Below, one piece after another: positions 13,612-21,929 of a stretch of DNA of 39,673 nucleotides. The stretch lies in contig WQWB01000009.1 in the NCBI GenBank assembly GCA_009785555.1, positions 1 to 39,673 on the forward strand, written 5' to 3'. Origin of the DNA: Defluviitaleaceae bacterium (GTDB lineage: Bacteria > Bacillota > Clostridia > Lachnospirales > WRAX01). The translations under genes and the position numbers were made by a program. A model generated the notes under the pieces. That model was not told the DNA's origin and did not search any database. It saw only the letters and a program-made list of their open reading frames with translations. Position 1 is the stretch's first letter, and each line of letters begins with the position of its first letter.

Positions 13612-15815
13612 ATAAATTGCCGAAAACTGCATTATCAAACACGAAAAGCACGAAAGACACGAGAAAGATCAAAAAGAAAAACCTTGTTATAGTGGAATCA
13701 CCGGCCAAGGCCAAGACGCTTAAAAAATTTTTGGGTGATGGGTACAAGGTTGAGGCGTCGAACGGCCATGTGCGTGATCTGCCGAAGAGCCAGTTGGGGA
13801 TAGACGAGGCCAACGATTTTGAACCAAAGTATATAACCATACGCGGTAAGGGCGATCTGCTTAAGAAATTGCGTAAGGAGGCCGCCGACGCAGGCATAGT
13901 TTACCTCGCAACTGACCCAGATCGCGAAGGCGAGGCTATATCCTGGCATTTGGTTCATGCGCTTAACCTTAAGGATAAAACGTTTAAGCGCATAACATTC
14001 AACGAAATTACGAAAAACGCGGTTAAGAAGTCTATCGAAGAGGCGCGGGACATTGACATGAACCTTGTTGATTCTCAGCAGGCTCGCCGCGCGCTTGACA
14101 GGATTTTGGGGTACAAGCTTAGCCCTCTGCTTTGGAGTAAGGTGAAGCGCCGATTGTCTGCCGGACGCGTACAGAGCGTGACGTTGCGCCTACTATGTGA
14201 ACGCGAACAAGAGATTAATGACTTCATCCCGGACGAATATTGGACAATGGATGCGAAGCTCGTTACGAAGGGTAAGAAGGGGTTTGTGGCGCGTTACCAC
14301 GGAGATATCTCTAATAAAGACGAAGCGGACAAGATTCTTGCGTCCGTCAAGCGGTCTAAATTTAAGGTTGCTGAGGTTAAAAAAGGCCAGCGCACACGTA
14401 AACCGCCTATACCCTTCACTACGTCAACAATGCAGCAGGAGGGGTCGAAGGCCCTTGGCTTTGCCGTTATGAAAACAATGCTCATCGCACAGCAACTGTA
14501 CGAGGGCGTGGATATCGCGGGCCTTGGCACAACAGGGCTTATAACGTATTTACGTACAGACTCGACACGTATTTCTGACGATGCCTTTGCCATTACGAAG
14601 GAATATATTGCGGAAAACTACGGTGAGGGTTATGCCGTACAGACTAAGCCGGAGCACAAAACCAAAGCCCGTATCCAAGACGCGCACGAAGCGATACGCC
14701 CTACCGACGTATCCTTAACTCCTGATCGCCTAAAAGATTCCCTTAGCCGTGACCAGCTGCGCCTCTACAGCCTTATTTGGGAGCGTTTTATCGCGTCGTG
14801 CATGACGTCGGCCATCTTTGACACGATTTCCATAAAGATAGAATGCGGCTGGGATGCGCAGCCCGCCTCGACGGCCGGCCGGCCAGTAAGCGTAGCGAAC
14901 GACGAGGCGCAGGCACAAAGTGCCGACCAGGGCAAACATAATTTCCGTTCCAGCGGCCAAAAGCTGGTTTTTGAAGGGTACAAGAAAGTCTATAAGAAAG
15001 AGACGGAGACGGATGAACAGGAATCCATGCCAGACATGGAAGTCGGTGAAGAGCTTAAGGCCGATGGCATCAACCCCGTTCAGCATTTTACGCAGCCGCC
15101 GCCGCGGTTTTCTGAAGCTGCGCTCGTTAAGACGCTTGAAGAAAACGGTGTTGGCCGCCCGTCCACATATTCGCCCACCATTACAACTCTCGTTTCGCGC
15201 GGGTACGTAACCAAGGAGAAGAACGTGCTGTACCCAGTTGAGCTTGGTGAAGTCGTAAACGATATAATGCAGGCGCACTTTGACGACGTCGTGGAGATCG
15301 AGTTCACATCCAAACTGGAAGAGGGTTTGGACAAGATCGAGTTTGGCGAAATGTTTTGGAAAGATCTTTTGCGCGGTTTTTACGGTCCGTTTATCCAAAA
15401 GATTAAGATGGCTGAGGAGGTAATCGGTGAGATTGAGGTGAAGGATGAGGAAACCGACCAAACCTGCGAACTTTGTGGCCGCAATATGGTTATAAAATAT
15501 GGGCGGTTCGGTAAATTTCTTGCCTGTCCAGGCTTTCCGGATTGCCGAAACGCACAACCATTCTTCGAGGGGGCGGGTGTTGCCTGTCCAACTTGTGGCG
15601 GTGAAGTACAGATTAAAACGACGAAAAAGGGGCGCAAATATTTTGGATGCGAAAATTTCCCGGAATGCGAGTTTATGTCGTGGCAAAAACCAGCCGGCAA
15701 ACCATGCCCGAGTTGCGGCGAGTTTCTTGTGGAGAAGTTTACCAAAAACAATAAGCGGTTGGCGTGTTCCAATGCGAAGTGCGGGTATTCGGAGATTGTG
15801 GAGGATGAAGAGTAA
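13608..15815 (+). CDS. topA: DNA topoisomerase I
   Basis: The protein has 735 residues from GTG 13608, whose GTGA overlaps the stop of the upstream pseudogene. The Toprim domain begins 'KNLVIVESPAKAKTLKKFLG' (residues 26-45) and holds 'LATDPDREGEAISWHL'. The active-site tyrosine is in 'GLITYLRTDSTRIS' (Tyr314). Three C4 zinc ribbons end the protein ('CELCGR', 'CPTCGG', 'CPSCGE'). The enzyme relaxes negative supercoils. Two odd points: a basic, low-complexity N-terminal extension of about 23 residues, coded by CACGAA-like repeats, and an extra Ala/Gln-rich loop of about 25 residues near 425-450, coded by a GC-rich palindrome at 14864-14909. No closer start codon with a good ribosome site was seen. 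Confidence 0.96.
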   Translation: MNKLPKTALSNTKSTKDTRKIKKKNLVIVESPAKAKTLKKFLGDGYKVEASNGHVRDLPKSQLGIDEANDFEPKYITIRGKGDLLKKLRKEAADAGIVYLATDPDREGEAISWHLVHALNLKDKTFKRITFNEITKNAVKKSIEEARDIDMNLVDSQQARRALDRILGYKLSPLLWSKVKRRLSAGRVQSVTLRLLCEREQEINDFIPDEYWTMDAKLVTKGKKGFVARYHGDISNKDEADKILASVKRSKFKVAEVKKGQRTRKPPIPFTTSTMQQEGSKALGFAVMKTMLIAQQLYEGVDIAGLGTTGLITYLRTDSTRISDDAFAITKEYIAENYGEGYAVQTKPEHKTKARIQDAHEAIRPTDVSLTPDRLKDSLSRDQLRLYSLIWERFIASCMTSAIFDTISIKIECGWDAQPASTAGRPVSVANDEAQAQSADQGKHNFRSSGQKLVFEGYKKVYKKETETDEQESMPDMEVGEELKADGINPVQHFTQPPPRFSEAALVKTLEENGVGRPSTYSPTITTLVSRGYVTKEKNVLYPVELGEVVNDIMQAHFDDVVEIEFTSKLEEGLDKIEFGEMFWKDLLRGFYGPFIQKIKMAEEVIGEIEVKDEETDQTCELCGRNMVIKYGRFGKFLACPGFPDCRNAQPFFEGAGVACPTCGGEVQIKTTKKGRKYFGCENFPECEFMSWQKPAGKPCPSCGEFLVEKFTKNNKRLACSNAKCGYSEIVEDEE
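13637..13670 (+). repeat. CACGAA-type short repeats in the topA 5' end
   Basis: The segment reads as a run of near-repeats of CACGAAA or CACGAGA with GCA or GA spacers, coding 'T-K-S-T-K-D-T-R-K-I'. The same wording, inverted, occurs in the intergenic region around 32511-32530 ('TTTCGTGTGTTTCGTGGT'). Confidence 0.6.
14864..14909. repeat. GC-rich palindromic insert inside topA
   Basis: CGCCTCG (14864-14870) pairs with CGAGGCG (14903-14909) around a core containing GGCCGGCCGGCC and 'GCGTAGCGAACGAC'. The core resembles the intergenic repeat near 32488 (reverse strand 'GCGAACGAAGCGAG'). It codes an Ala/Gln-rich loop that normal TopA proteins lack. Confidence 0.55.
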
Positions 15816-15860
15816 CAATTGGTGAGCATGAAGCTGAAAGGTGATTGAGGAAATAGAACA

Positions 15861-16739
15861 ATGAAATCAAAGAAAATTAAGTTATTGATGGTTTTACTTA
15901 CCATTGCCGCGTTGGCTGTCATTTTTATCGCTGTTATTTTCCCCGGTATTAGAGACAGGGAGTCTACAGTCGGTACGGCATCTTTGCCGGCGGCGGCTTC
16001 GCATGCCATGGGTGAGCGGAGGACATATACGTTTGACCAACTGGCGGGCATGTCCACAGGCTACCTGCTTTTGGTAAACTACACCCACCCAACGCCTGCG
16101 GAACTTACTGGCAACCTTGTTCGTGCGGCGGATAGGGTTGCGGTTTCCCCCGTCAATCCGAATGTTTTGATCCTTGAATCCGCGTTGGACGCCTTGGTTG
16201 AAATGTTCGCATACGCGGCGAGTGAGCGGAATTTTATGTCCTTCCGAGTGTCTGAAGGGTTCCGTACGGAGGAACGGCAAAGGGATCTATGGGACAACGC
16301 GGCCAACCAAGCTCTTGTTGCTTATCCAGGCCATAGCGAACATCAGATGGGTCTTGCCGCCGATATATCCTATGCCGGCGTGAATATCGGTAATTCCGCG
16401 CAAGGCAGCTGGCTTATGGCAAACGCGTACCGTTTTGGATTTATCCTACGCTACCCGGCACACAAGACGGAAATTACCAATGTACCATTCGAGCCTTGGC
16501 ATTACCGCTTTGTCGGCCAGCCTCACGCATTTTTCATGATGCGGAACGATTTGGTGTTGGAGGAGTACATACAATTACTGCAGCGCGAAGGTGCGCTTAA
16601 TATAAACCTTGTTGGAATCGATTACCGGATTGTGCATATTCCGGGTGGCGGTTATGTAGAGATTCCCGAGGGGTATGTCTTTACGGCTTCGCTTGATAAT
16701 ACCGGCGGCGTTATAGTAACAATGTGGCGTTCATCGTAA
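15861..16739 (+). CDS. VanY-type D-alanyl-D-alanine carboxypeptidase
   Basis: The protein has 292 residues. A signal anchor lies at about residues 8-30 ('LLMVLLTIAALAVIFIAVIF'), so the enzyme should face the cell wall. The peptidase M15B signature is complete: 'VSEGFRTEERQRDLW', 'PGHSEHQMGLAADI' (zinc ligands His161 and Asp168 with S-x-H-x-x-G-x-A-x-D), and 'FEPWHYRFVG' (catalytic Glu211 and ligand His214). It removes the terminal D-alanine from peptidoglycan stem peptides. A C-terminal 60 residues of beta-rich sequence extend beyond the peptidase core. There is no VanS/VanR pair nearby, so housekeeping wall trimming is more likely than vancomycin resistance. A 12-bp tandem repeat covers its stop codon. 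Confidence 0.88.
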   Translation: MKSKKIKLLMVLLTIAALAVIFIAVIFPGIRDRESTVGTASLPAAASHAMGERRTYTFDQLAGMSTGYLLLVNYTHPTPAELTGNLVRAADRVAVSPVNPNVLILESALDALVEMFAYAASERNFMSFRVSEGFRTEERQRDLWDNAANQALVAYPGHSEHQMGLAADISYAGVNIGNSAQGSWLMANAYRFGFILRYPAHKTEITNVPFEPWHYRFVGQPHAFFMMRNDLVLEEYIQLLQREGALNINLVGIDYRIVHIPGGGYVEIPEGYVFTASLDNTGGVIVTMWRSS

Positions 16740-16776
16740 AGCATATCGTAAAGTACATCATAAAGTACATAGTAAG
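16735..16776 (+). repeat. 12-bp tandem repeat over a stop codon
   Basis: Three units lie in a row, CGTAAAGCATAT, CGTAAAGTACAT and CATAAAGTACAT, then a partial AGTAAG. The stop codon of the VanY-like gene lies in the first unit (16737-16739) and the ribosome binding site of the next gene starts right after the last. Confidence 0.75.
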
Positions 16777-16787
16777 GTGGGATGGAT

Positions 16788-17333
16788 ATGTTACAGATAC
16801 CCAAAAAACTTGAAACGCGGCGATCCCATAAAGTCATTCAGTTTTTCTTGATGCGATCTGAATCGTGGAGTAAGGAAAACCGCGCTTTTTCGATATATTG
16901 GAGCACTTCACACATGATTACGACGGCGCAGGTTATGCGTCTGCTGGCCACCATGCGTGGTTTGGATCCTGATATCTGTGCAATTGCCGGGGCAATGCAT
17001 GATGTGGCTACGATGGAGACGGGCCGTGCCGTCGACCACGCGGCAAGGTCAATTGATTTTATTAAACCTCTTTTGCATGAATATAACGAAGCCAACGAGA
17101 AATACAAGATCACCGATGACGAAATCGCGCTGCTTAGCAAAATCATCCCGCAGCACAGCAATAAGAATGAGTTTACCGATAACCCATATGTTGAAATTTT
17201 AAAGGATGCGGACGCGCTGGACAGGTACCTGCAAGGCGTGGAGGCGAAGGAAGCGGAAATGCCGCGGCTTCTTAGGGTATTGTTTGATCTGGGGATTGAT
17301 GCAGAGTTTGGTTTGCGCTATAACTATATATAG
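16788..17333 (+). CDS. HD-domain phosphohydrolase
   Basis: The protein is 181 residues. The HD pattern is present: H42 in 'STSHMITTAQVMRLLA', the H71-D72 pair in 'IAGAMHDVATMETGRAVDHAARS', a further histidine in 'IIPQHSNKNE', and the late aspartate in 'ILKDADALDRYL'. This layout is typical of small stand-alone HD proteins that hydrolyse nucleotides or other phosphate esters with a divalent metal. The ATG at 16782 is only one base from the AAGGTGG site, while ATG 16788 has a 7-base spacing and is preferred. It is followed 10 bases later by a methyltransferase gene. Confidence 0.75.
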   Translation: MLQIPKKLETRRSHKVIQFFLMRSESWSKENRAFSIYWSTSHMITTAQVMRLLATMRGLDPDICAIAGAMHDVATMETGRAVDHAARSIDFIKPLLHEYNEANEKYKITDDEIALLSKIIPQHSNKNEFTDNPYVEILKDADALDRYLQGVEAKEAEMPRLLRVLFDLGIDAEFGLRYNYI

Positions 17334-17343
17334 GTGGATATAA

Positions 17344-18114
17344 ATGTCAAATGATATTGGAAATTATGCGCGTCACGCGCGGTACTGGAATTGGGGCGGT
17401 ATGGACAGAACTGCCGAATATAGCTTTTGGCATAGATATGCGGAAAGATATGGGAAAAGTGTTTTAATTCCCATGTGCGCATGGGGAGAAACGGGTGCCT
17501 ATATGGCGGAGCGTGGGTATAATGTAACTGCCTTTGATATCACGCCGGAAATGATTGCCGAAGGTAAGAAACGATTTGGAAATGTACAGGGTTTATCTCT
17601 TTTTGAAGGCGACGTTAGGGACTTTAGTTTTGATACACCACCCATGGATTTTTGTTTTGGTACGGATTTTGGGCATATACTAACGATTGAAGACATGAAA
17701 AATGCTTTTTCGTGTATCAATAGGCATTTGCGTATCGGCGGTGGGTTGGTTATAGAAACGAGTGTTCGGACGATTGACGATAAATCAAACCTTATACCAA
17801 CGCAGATATGGTATCCGACGAAACAGATTTATCCCGATATAATGGTTTGGAAGACAGGAGAAACGCGCAATGATGCCGAATCCGGCCGTTGTTACATATC
17901 TCAAGTTTTTTACGCCGAAGATAATAGCGGCAATGTCGAAAGTTTTGACCACTCGTTTTACCTGCAAGGGTATTACCGGGATGAATGGCTTGACGCGTTT
18001 GAAGAGTGCGGGTTTGGGGTTAGGAATGAATATGGTTGCCGTAATTTTAGGCCATGGGAGAATGAAAGCGGTGTGCTTGGCATATTTGAAGTTGTAAAGT
18101 TACGCACAGTATAA
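17344..18114 (+). CDS. Class I SAM-dependent methyltransferase
   Basis: The protein has 256 residues. The Rossmann-like SAM site is visible: 'VLIPMCAWGETGAYMAERGY' (motif I, a relaxed G-x-G), 'VTAFDITPEMIAEGKKRFG' (acidic residue after beta2), 'LFEGDVRDFSF' (motif II) and 'MDFCFGTDFGHI' in place of motif III. The C-terminal third ('SFYLQGYYRDEWLDAFEECGFG') is the usual small-molecule methyltransferase lid and final strands. The substrate is unknown. An AGGTGG site lies 8 bases before the start. It is probably co-transcribed with the HD gene and the isomerase downstream. Confidence 0.82.
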   Translation: MSNDIGNYARHARYWNWGGMDRTAEYSFWHRYAERYGKSVLIPMCAWGETGAYMAERGYNVTAFDITPEMIAEGKKRFGNVQGLSLFEGDVRDFSFDTPPMDFCFGTDFGHILTIEDMKNAFSCINRHLRIGGGLVIETSVRTIDDKSNLIPTQIWYPTKQIYPDIMVWKTGETRNDAESGRCYISQVFYAEDNSGNVESFDHSFYLQGYYRDEWLDAFEECGFGVRNEYGCRNFRPWENESGVLGIFEVVKLRTV

Positions 18115-18152
18115 GTAAATATAATAAATGGATAGCAGCAAGGAGGTAAACC

Positions 18153-18977
18153 ATGTATTTTTCGATGGACGAAATAGGATTTGGGAATACCGAAAAAATC
18201 AAGAGAATCACGTCAGAAGCTGACCGGTGGCGGTTTATCTACGATACCGCGAAGGCGTACGGTTTTGATGGCGTACACATAACGCCGTCTCTTTACAATG
18301 ACGATTTTGGGTTGGATTTGCTTAATATACCAAACTATTTTCAGGATTTTAAATTGACGCTGCATTTCGGCGGTTTTGGCAGGCTCGTTTCGGAGGATGA
18401 TTTCGCCGCCTGCGATAGGGCTTTGGTTCAAAACCTTGAGGTTGCTTTAAGGAGCGATATGCACGACATATCCATACACCCACCGAATATTATGGGTCTA
18501 TCGCCGGACGAAAAGAAGCACTGCCTTGAACTTTTTCATAGGGCCGTGACAAAGTGGCTCGGAATTGCGCTGAAAAGTAATTTATCGTTGTCGCTTGAAA
18601 CGCATGTTACGGGTAAATACTTTTTGTTTGACGGGTTGGGGGAGTATGTGCGATTTATTGAAAACTACCCAGACTTAGGCGTACTTATTGACATATCACA
18701 TAATTATTACGATGGGTATTCCGAGGATGAGATAATAAGCCATTTGGTAGATAAAAACGTAAAATGCCTGCATATAAGCGATGCCGTACAGGGTGCGGAG
18801 TTTAAGGCTGGCACGCATTTACCCGTCGGCCGAGGCGGTATGGATATTGCGAAAATACTTACGGGGTTTGCCCATATCCCTGGTTTATGTTCCGTTTTGG
18901 AGATTAAGGCAGACAGTGGAGATATAGGTAAAAGTTTGGAGTTATTGCAAAGGATGATTATTAAACGAAAGGATTGA
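18153..18977 (+). CDS. Sugar phosphate isomerase/epimerase-like TIM barrel protein
   Basis: The protein has 274 residues. It fits the AP-endonuclease-2/xylose-isomerase-like TIM barrel: 'YGFDGVHITPSL' (beta1-2), 'LTLHFGGFG', 'HDISIHPPNIMG' with a metal-type histidine, 'LSLETHVTGKYF' with a glutamate, 'LGVLIDISHNYYDGYS' with D-x-S-H, 'VKCLHISDAV' with H-x-S-D, and 'LCSVLEIKAD' with the last glutamate. These residues line a divalent metal site in the family. The true substrate is not clear. The ribosome binding site AAGGAGG is strong. pheS follows within 9 bases of its stop. Confidence 0.75.
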   Translation: MYFSMDEIGFGNTEKIKRITSEADRWRFIYDTAKAYGFDGVHITPSLYNDDFGLDLLNIPNYFQDFKLTLHFGGFGRLVSEDDFAACDRALVQNLEVALRSDMHDISIHPPNIMGLSPDEKKHCLELFHRAVTKWLGIALKSNLSLSLETHVTGKYFLFDGLGEYVRFIENYPDLGVLIDISHNYYDGYSEDEIISHLVDKNVKCLHISDAVQGAEFKAGTHLPVGRGGMDIAKILTGFAHIPGLCSVLEIKADSGDIGKSLELLQRMIIKRKD

Positions 18978-18985
18978 CCTTAATA

Positions 18986-20023
18986 ATGAACGAAAAATTA
19001 CAAGAAATAAACAATGCGGCGCAAGCTGCCGTTGCGGCGATAAGTGGAGCGACGGGTATTAAAGAACTGGAGGACATCCGCGTTGAGGTTTTCGGCAAAA
19101 AAGGGACGTTGACGGCGCTGATGAAAGCCATGGGCGGCTTGTCTGCGGACGAACGCCCTGTCTTCGGCCAAGCGTCGAATGCGGCGCGTATGGAAGTGGA
19201 AGCCGCGCTTAACGCGCGATTGGCGGAACTTAAGGCCGCCGAGATGACAAAACGCCTTGCGGATGAGGCATTGGATATTACGATACCGGGCCAAAAACCC
19301 ATCCGCGGCGGCCGACACCCTATGACGATCGTTACTGAGGATCTCTGCAAAATCTTTATGGGTATGGGCTTTGAGATTGCCGAAGGGCCGGAGGTTGAGA
19401 CGGCATATCACTCCTTTACAGCTCTAAATATATCGGAAACCCACCCGGCAAGAAGCGAGCAAGATACTTTTTATTTTAATGAAAACCACGAATTTTTATT
19501 GCGTACCTGTACATCACCCGTGCAAGTACGTGTGATGGAAGAGCGCAAGCCCCCCATCCGGATCATCTGCCCCGGCAAGGTCTACAGGTCAGACAATGTA
19601 GATGCGACGCACAGCCCTGTATTTCATCAAATGGAGGGGCTTGTGGTCGATAAAGGCATTACTTTCGGTGATTTAAAGGGCGCACTAACCGTTTTCGCCC
19701 GCGAGTTGTTCGGCGAGGAGACGGTCGTCCGCTTCCGCCCGCACTACTTCCCATTCACTGAACCGAGCGGCGAGATGGACGTGCAGTGCTTTGCCTGCCA
19801 AGGCATCGGCTGCCGCGTATGCAAGGGAGATGGTTGGGTGGAGCTTTTAGGTTGCGGTATGGTGCATCCCAACGTGCTGAAAATGTGCGGTATCGACCCG
19901 GACGTATACAGCGGCTACGCATTTGGCATGGGTTTGGAGCGCGTGGCGATGGCGCGCTTCGGCGTGAACGACCTGCGCGTGTTTTTTGAGAACGATGTGC
20001 GGTTTTTGGGGCAGTTTGCGTAA
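18986..20023 (+). CDS. pheS: Phenylalanine--tRNA ligase alpha subunit
   Basis: The protein is 345 residues from ATG 18986; a TTG at 18974 is in frame, but AAAGGA at 18969 sits better for the ATG. The N-terminal coiled coil (about 1-80) precedes the class II core: 'HPMTIVTEDLCKIFMGMGFE', 'THPARSEQDTFYF', 'LLRTCTSPVQVRVM' (Phe pocket), 'RICPGKVYRSDNVDATHSPV' (motif 2), 'HQMEGLVVD' and 'FGMGLERVAMARFGVNDLR' (motif 3). It ends F-L-G-Q-F-A, the normal end. PheS works as an alpha2-beta2 enzyme and normally sits directly before pheT. Here pheT is absent and a repeated hairpin module starts inside its stop codon. There is no T-box leader before pheS. Confidence 0.96.
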   Translation: MNEKLQEINNAAQAAVAAISGATGIKELEDIRVEVFGKKGTLTALMKAMGGLSADERPVFGQASNAARMEVEAALNARLAELKAAEMTKRLADEALDITIPGQKPIRGGRHPMTIVTEDLCKIFMGMGFEIAEGPEVETAYHSFTALNISETHPARSEQDTFYFNENHEFLLRTCTSPVQVRVMEERKPPIRIICPGKVYRSDNVDATHSPVFHQMEGLVVDKGITFGDLKGALTVFARELFGEETVVRFRPHYFPFTEPSGEMDVQCFACQGIGCRVCKGDGWVELLGCGMVHPNVLKMCGIDPDVYSGYAFGMGLERVAMARFGVNDLRVFFENDVRFLGQFA

Positions 20024-20120
20024 TTTTATACTCATTAAACCATAAAATAGTCCGATAAGGTGCAATTACTGTAAGGTTCAACTTGAAAACAAAGACCGTT
20101 TTCAAATTGAACAGCTATAA
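20022..20120. repeat. 99-bp direct repeat with hairpin, left copy (abuts pheS)
   Basis: This matches 23722-23820 base for base at an offset of exactly 3,700, with 5 mismatches. Inside it 'GTTCAACTTGAAAAC' (20076-20090) pairs with 'GTTTTCAAATTGAAC' (20098-20112) around the loop AAAGACC, with one mismatch. Its first 26 bases, read in the frame of the right-hand copy, still code N-F-I-L-I-K-P-stop, matching the tail N-I-I-L-A-K-P of the 532-residue protein. It begins at the second base of the pheS stop codon. Confidence 0.9.
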
Positions 20121-20137
20121 TAAATGCAAATAATAGG

Positions 20138-20172
20138 AAAGGCAGACGCGCCGCGTTGGTACGTCTGCCTTT
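20138..20172. terminator. Terminator between pheS and the 507-residue RRXRR-like gene
   Basis: AAAGGCAGACG (20138-20148) pairs with CGTCTGCCTTT (20162-20172). It lies 18 bases past the left repeat and 14 bases beyond the stop of the minus-strand gene, so it can end transcripts from both sides. A similar hairpin follows the right repeat. Confidence 0.8.
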
Positions 20173-20186
20173 TAATATACTTTAGG

Positions 20187-21710
20187 TTACGGGGTTGTAA
20201 TATTATTTTCCAGCCTGTATAATTCAAGCAAAAACTTTACGTCCTCAAGCGTTGGGTTTTGGATGTTTGATAAATCTGGGAAACGTTCCATCAATTCCTC
20301 CGCCTTTTCCGGATGTTTTTTGAAAATGTTTTTGAAGATTGGCTTGGCCGGCTGGTATGGCGTTACAGACCATCTACCGGTCTGCATTTTGTAAAAATAG
20401 TCTCCCCAGTATGTGCCGCTGCCAACGCGCAACCATGTCTTCATATGCCAATTGTCGGTGTAGTGCCAGTGGTTTATGGCTCCGTTATGCGCTACCGTCC
20501 ACGGCTGTATTTTGAATCCATGCCGTGTTGCCTCGTCGTGCAGATAGCGCAGGATTTCGGCAAGTTCGGGCGGTGCGCTGTCTGTAATCGCCAACATCAA
20601 TGTTCCGGTATCGTGCATCTCCGGTGGGTGTTTCTCAAAGAAGCGGTGCGATAGGATGTTGCGTTGGTGGCATACCACCCTTTGGAGGCATTTTTCCTTG
20701 CACGGGTAAACCTCGTGCATGTGGCATTTGCAGCATTCTCTTTGTTGCTCTTTTAAGTAAGCCTTTAAAAATGCGAAGAGCCGCGGTGTGTCCGGGCAGG
20801 AAACGGTGAAGGTTTTGGATTTTTTGTCGTCAAACCCTTCGATAAGAAGCCCCATATCCGAAAACCCTTCAATCATGGGCTTAACCTTGCTTTTTACATC
20901 ATGGCACAACCAAAACTTTTCTTTTTCAACGACTAGCGCGTTATTGTCGATCTGGCCGTTATCGAGCAAAGACCACAAAACATCCAATACGCCGTTATGG
21001 GAGACGCCCCACGCACCGATATCCCCAGCGCACAGCCAACCCCAGTCTAACGGGGATGTGTTTTCGATTTCCTCATAGATCGAATAGATAAAGTGCTGAA
21101 AGGATCTGAACGTATCAACGAATTCTTCGTTCGTAAACCCGTCAAGGAAGTAAGGGTCGATTATCACGTCTTCCGGTATGAACACTATTGACTTCTTTTG
21201 GCAACCGACGGCGGCCTTTGCTGGTTCTTCAAAAGCGTAGGCGATATGCTCACGGTATGCTTCGTTAATTGGAGTGGTTATGCCGTTATATTCGGTGTAA
21301 GCGTCTAAAAAATCATACGCCGTTTTTAACGCGCCGCCACCCGTACCAATGCCGTTTCCTTTAACGCCGCTTTTTTCGATGTCCATAATAAACTCGCCGA
21401 TTGCGGCGGCGGATGGTGTACCGTATTTATGAGCTAAATGCAGCTTTTCTACTAGGGTTTCACAATTTTCGATTACAGCCTTCCTTGCTTTCTTTTCCAA
21501 TAAAAAATCCAAAAATGACTGCTTGTTTTCTTGGGCGGGCGAGCGAAAGATACGTATCGCCTTTTCGTCAATCCATTCCGCCTTACCCGTTTTAACTAAT
21601 CCGCGTGCGCGGCGTATGTATGTTGGGTTTACGGCGATACCATCGGCATTAATCACGTTAATGCGGTTGTTAAACTTTTCTATATTTGAATGTTCTATGT
21701 TTTTGGTCAT
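20187..21710 (-). CDS. RRXRR/PLMP-like N-domain protein with a cysteine-containing body (paralogue A)
   Basis: The protein is 507 residues from ATG 21710, set by CGGAGGATT. Residues 16-56 ('INVINADGIAVNPTY' then R33-R34-A-R-G-L-V-K-T-G-K-A) look like the RRXRR or PLMP domain that opens IscB-type OMEGA proteins: short hydrophobic strand, D-G, P at the P-L-M-P site, then R-R-A-R-x-L-x-x-x-G-K-A. I see no RuvC D-x-G or HNH motif afterwards. Instead the body shares blocks with paralogue B: 'IDPYFLDGFTNEEFVDTF', 'LDWGW', 'DDKKSKTFTVSCPDTP', a C-x-C-H-x-H and C-x-x-x-C zinc-like cluster, 'SHRFFE', and a C-terminal helix 'LEDVKFLLELYRLENNI'. Function is unknown; it may be an IscB-related protein stripped of nuclease domains, or a separate family that shares the N-domain. 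Confidence 0.55.
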   Translation of the reverse strand: MTKNIEHSNIEKFNNRINVINADGIAVNPTYIRRARGLVKTGKAEWIDEKAIRIFRSPAQENKQSFLDFLLEKKARKAVIENCETLVEKLHLAHKYGTPSAAAIGEFIMDIEKSGVKGNGIGTGGGALKTAYDFLDAYTEYNGITTPINEAYREHIAYAFEEPAKAAVGCQKKSIVFIPEDVIIDPYFLDGFTNEEFVDTFRSFQHFIYSIYEEIENTSPLDWGWLCAGDIGAWGVSHNGVLDVLWSLLDNGQIDNNALVVEKEKFWLCHDVKSKVKPMIEGFSDMGLLIEGFDDKKSKTFTVSCPDTPRLFAFLKAYLKEQQRECCKCHMHEVYPCKEKCLQRVVCHQRNILSHRFFEKHPPEMHDTGTLMLAITDSAPPELAEILRYLHDEATRHGFKIQPWTVAHNGAINHWHYTDNWHMKTWLRVGSGTYWGDYFYKMQTGRWSVTPYQPAKPIFKNIFKKHPEKAEELMERFPDLSNIQNPTLEDVKFLLELYRLENNITTP

Positions 21711-21929
21711 TATAATCCTCCGTTTAAAACGGCAGGACACTAAAACACGTGCCTGCCGTAAATTAAATGTCTACGATAAAGCACAGGTATAACAATTTAA
21801 ATTGACAATTAAATTCACACTTGCTAGTATTGGCGGTTTAAGTAGAAAGCGATGAAACTGTTTTCAACTTAAATGGCGATACATTCTCAGTTTGCTGCGA
21901 TGGGTGCCGTCCCCTCAATGTATGTTCTT

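Noticed and set aside
14730-15818. 362-residue frame on the minus strand
   Set aside because: It is wholly antisense to the conserved zinc-ribbon end of topA, lacks a ribosome binding site and resembles no protein family.
15861-16739. Vancomycin-resistance gene
   Set aside because: VanY-type carboxypeptidases are common in wall maintenance, and no vanHAX or vanRS genes are near.
18978-18985. A T-box or attenuator leader before pheS
   Set aside because: Only 8 bases separate pheS from the upstream gene, so there is no room for one.
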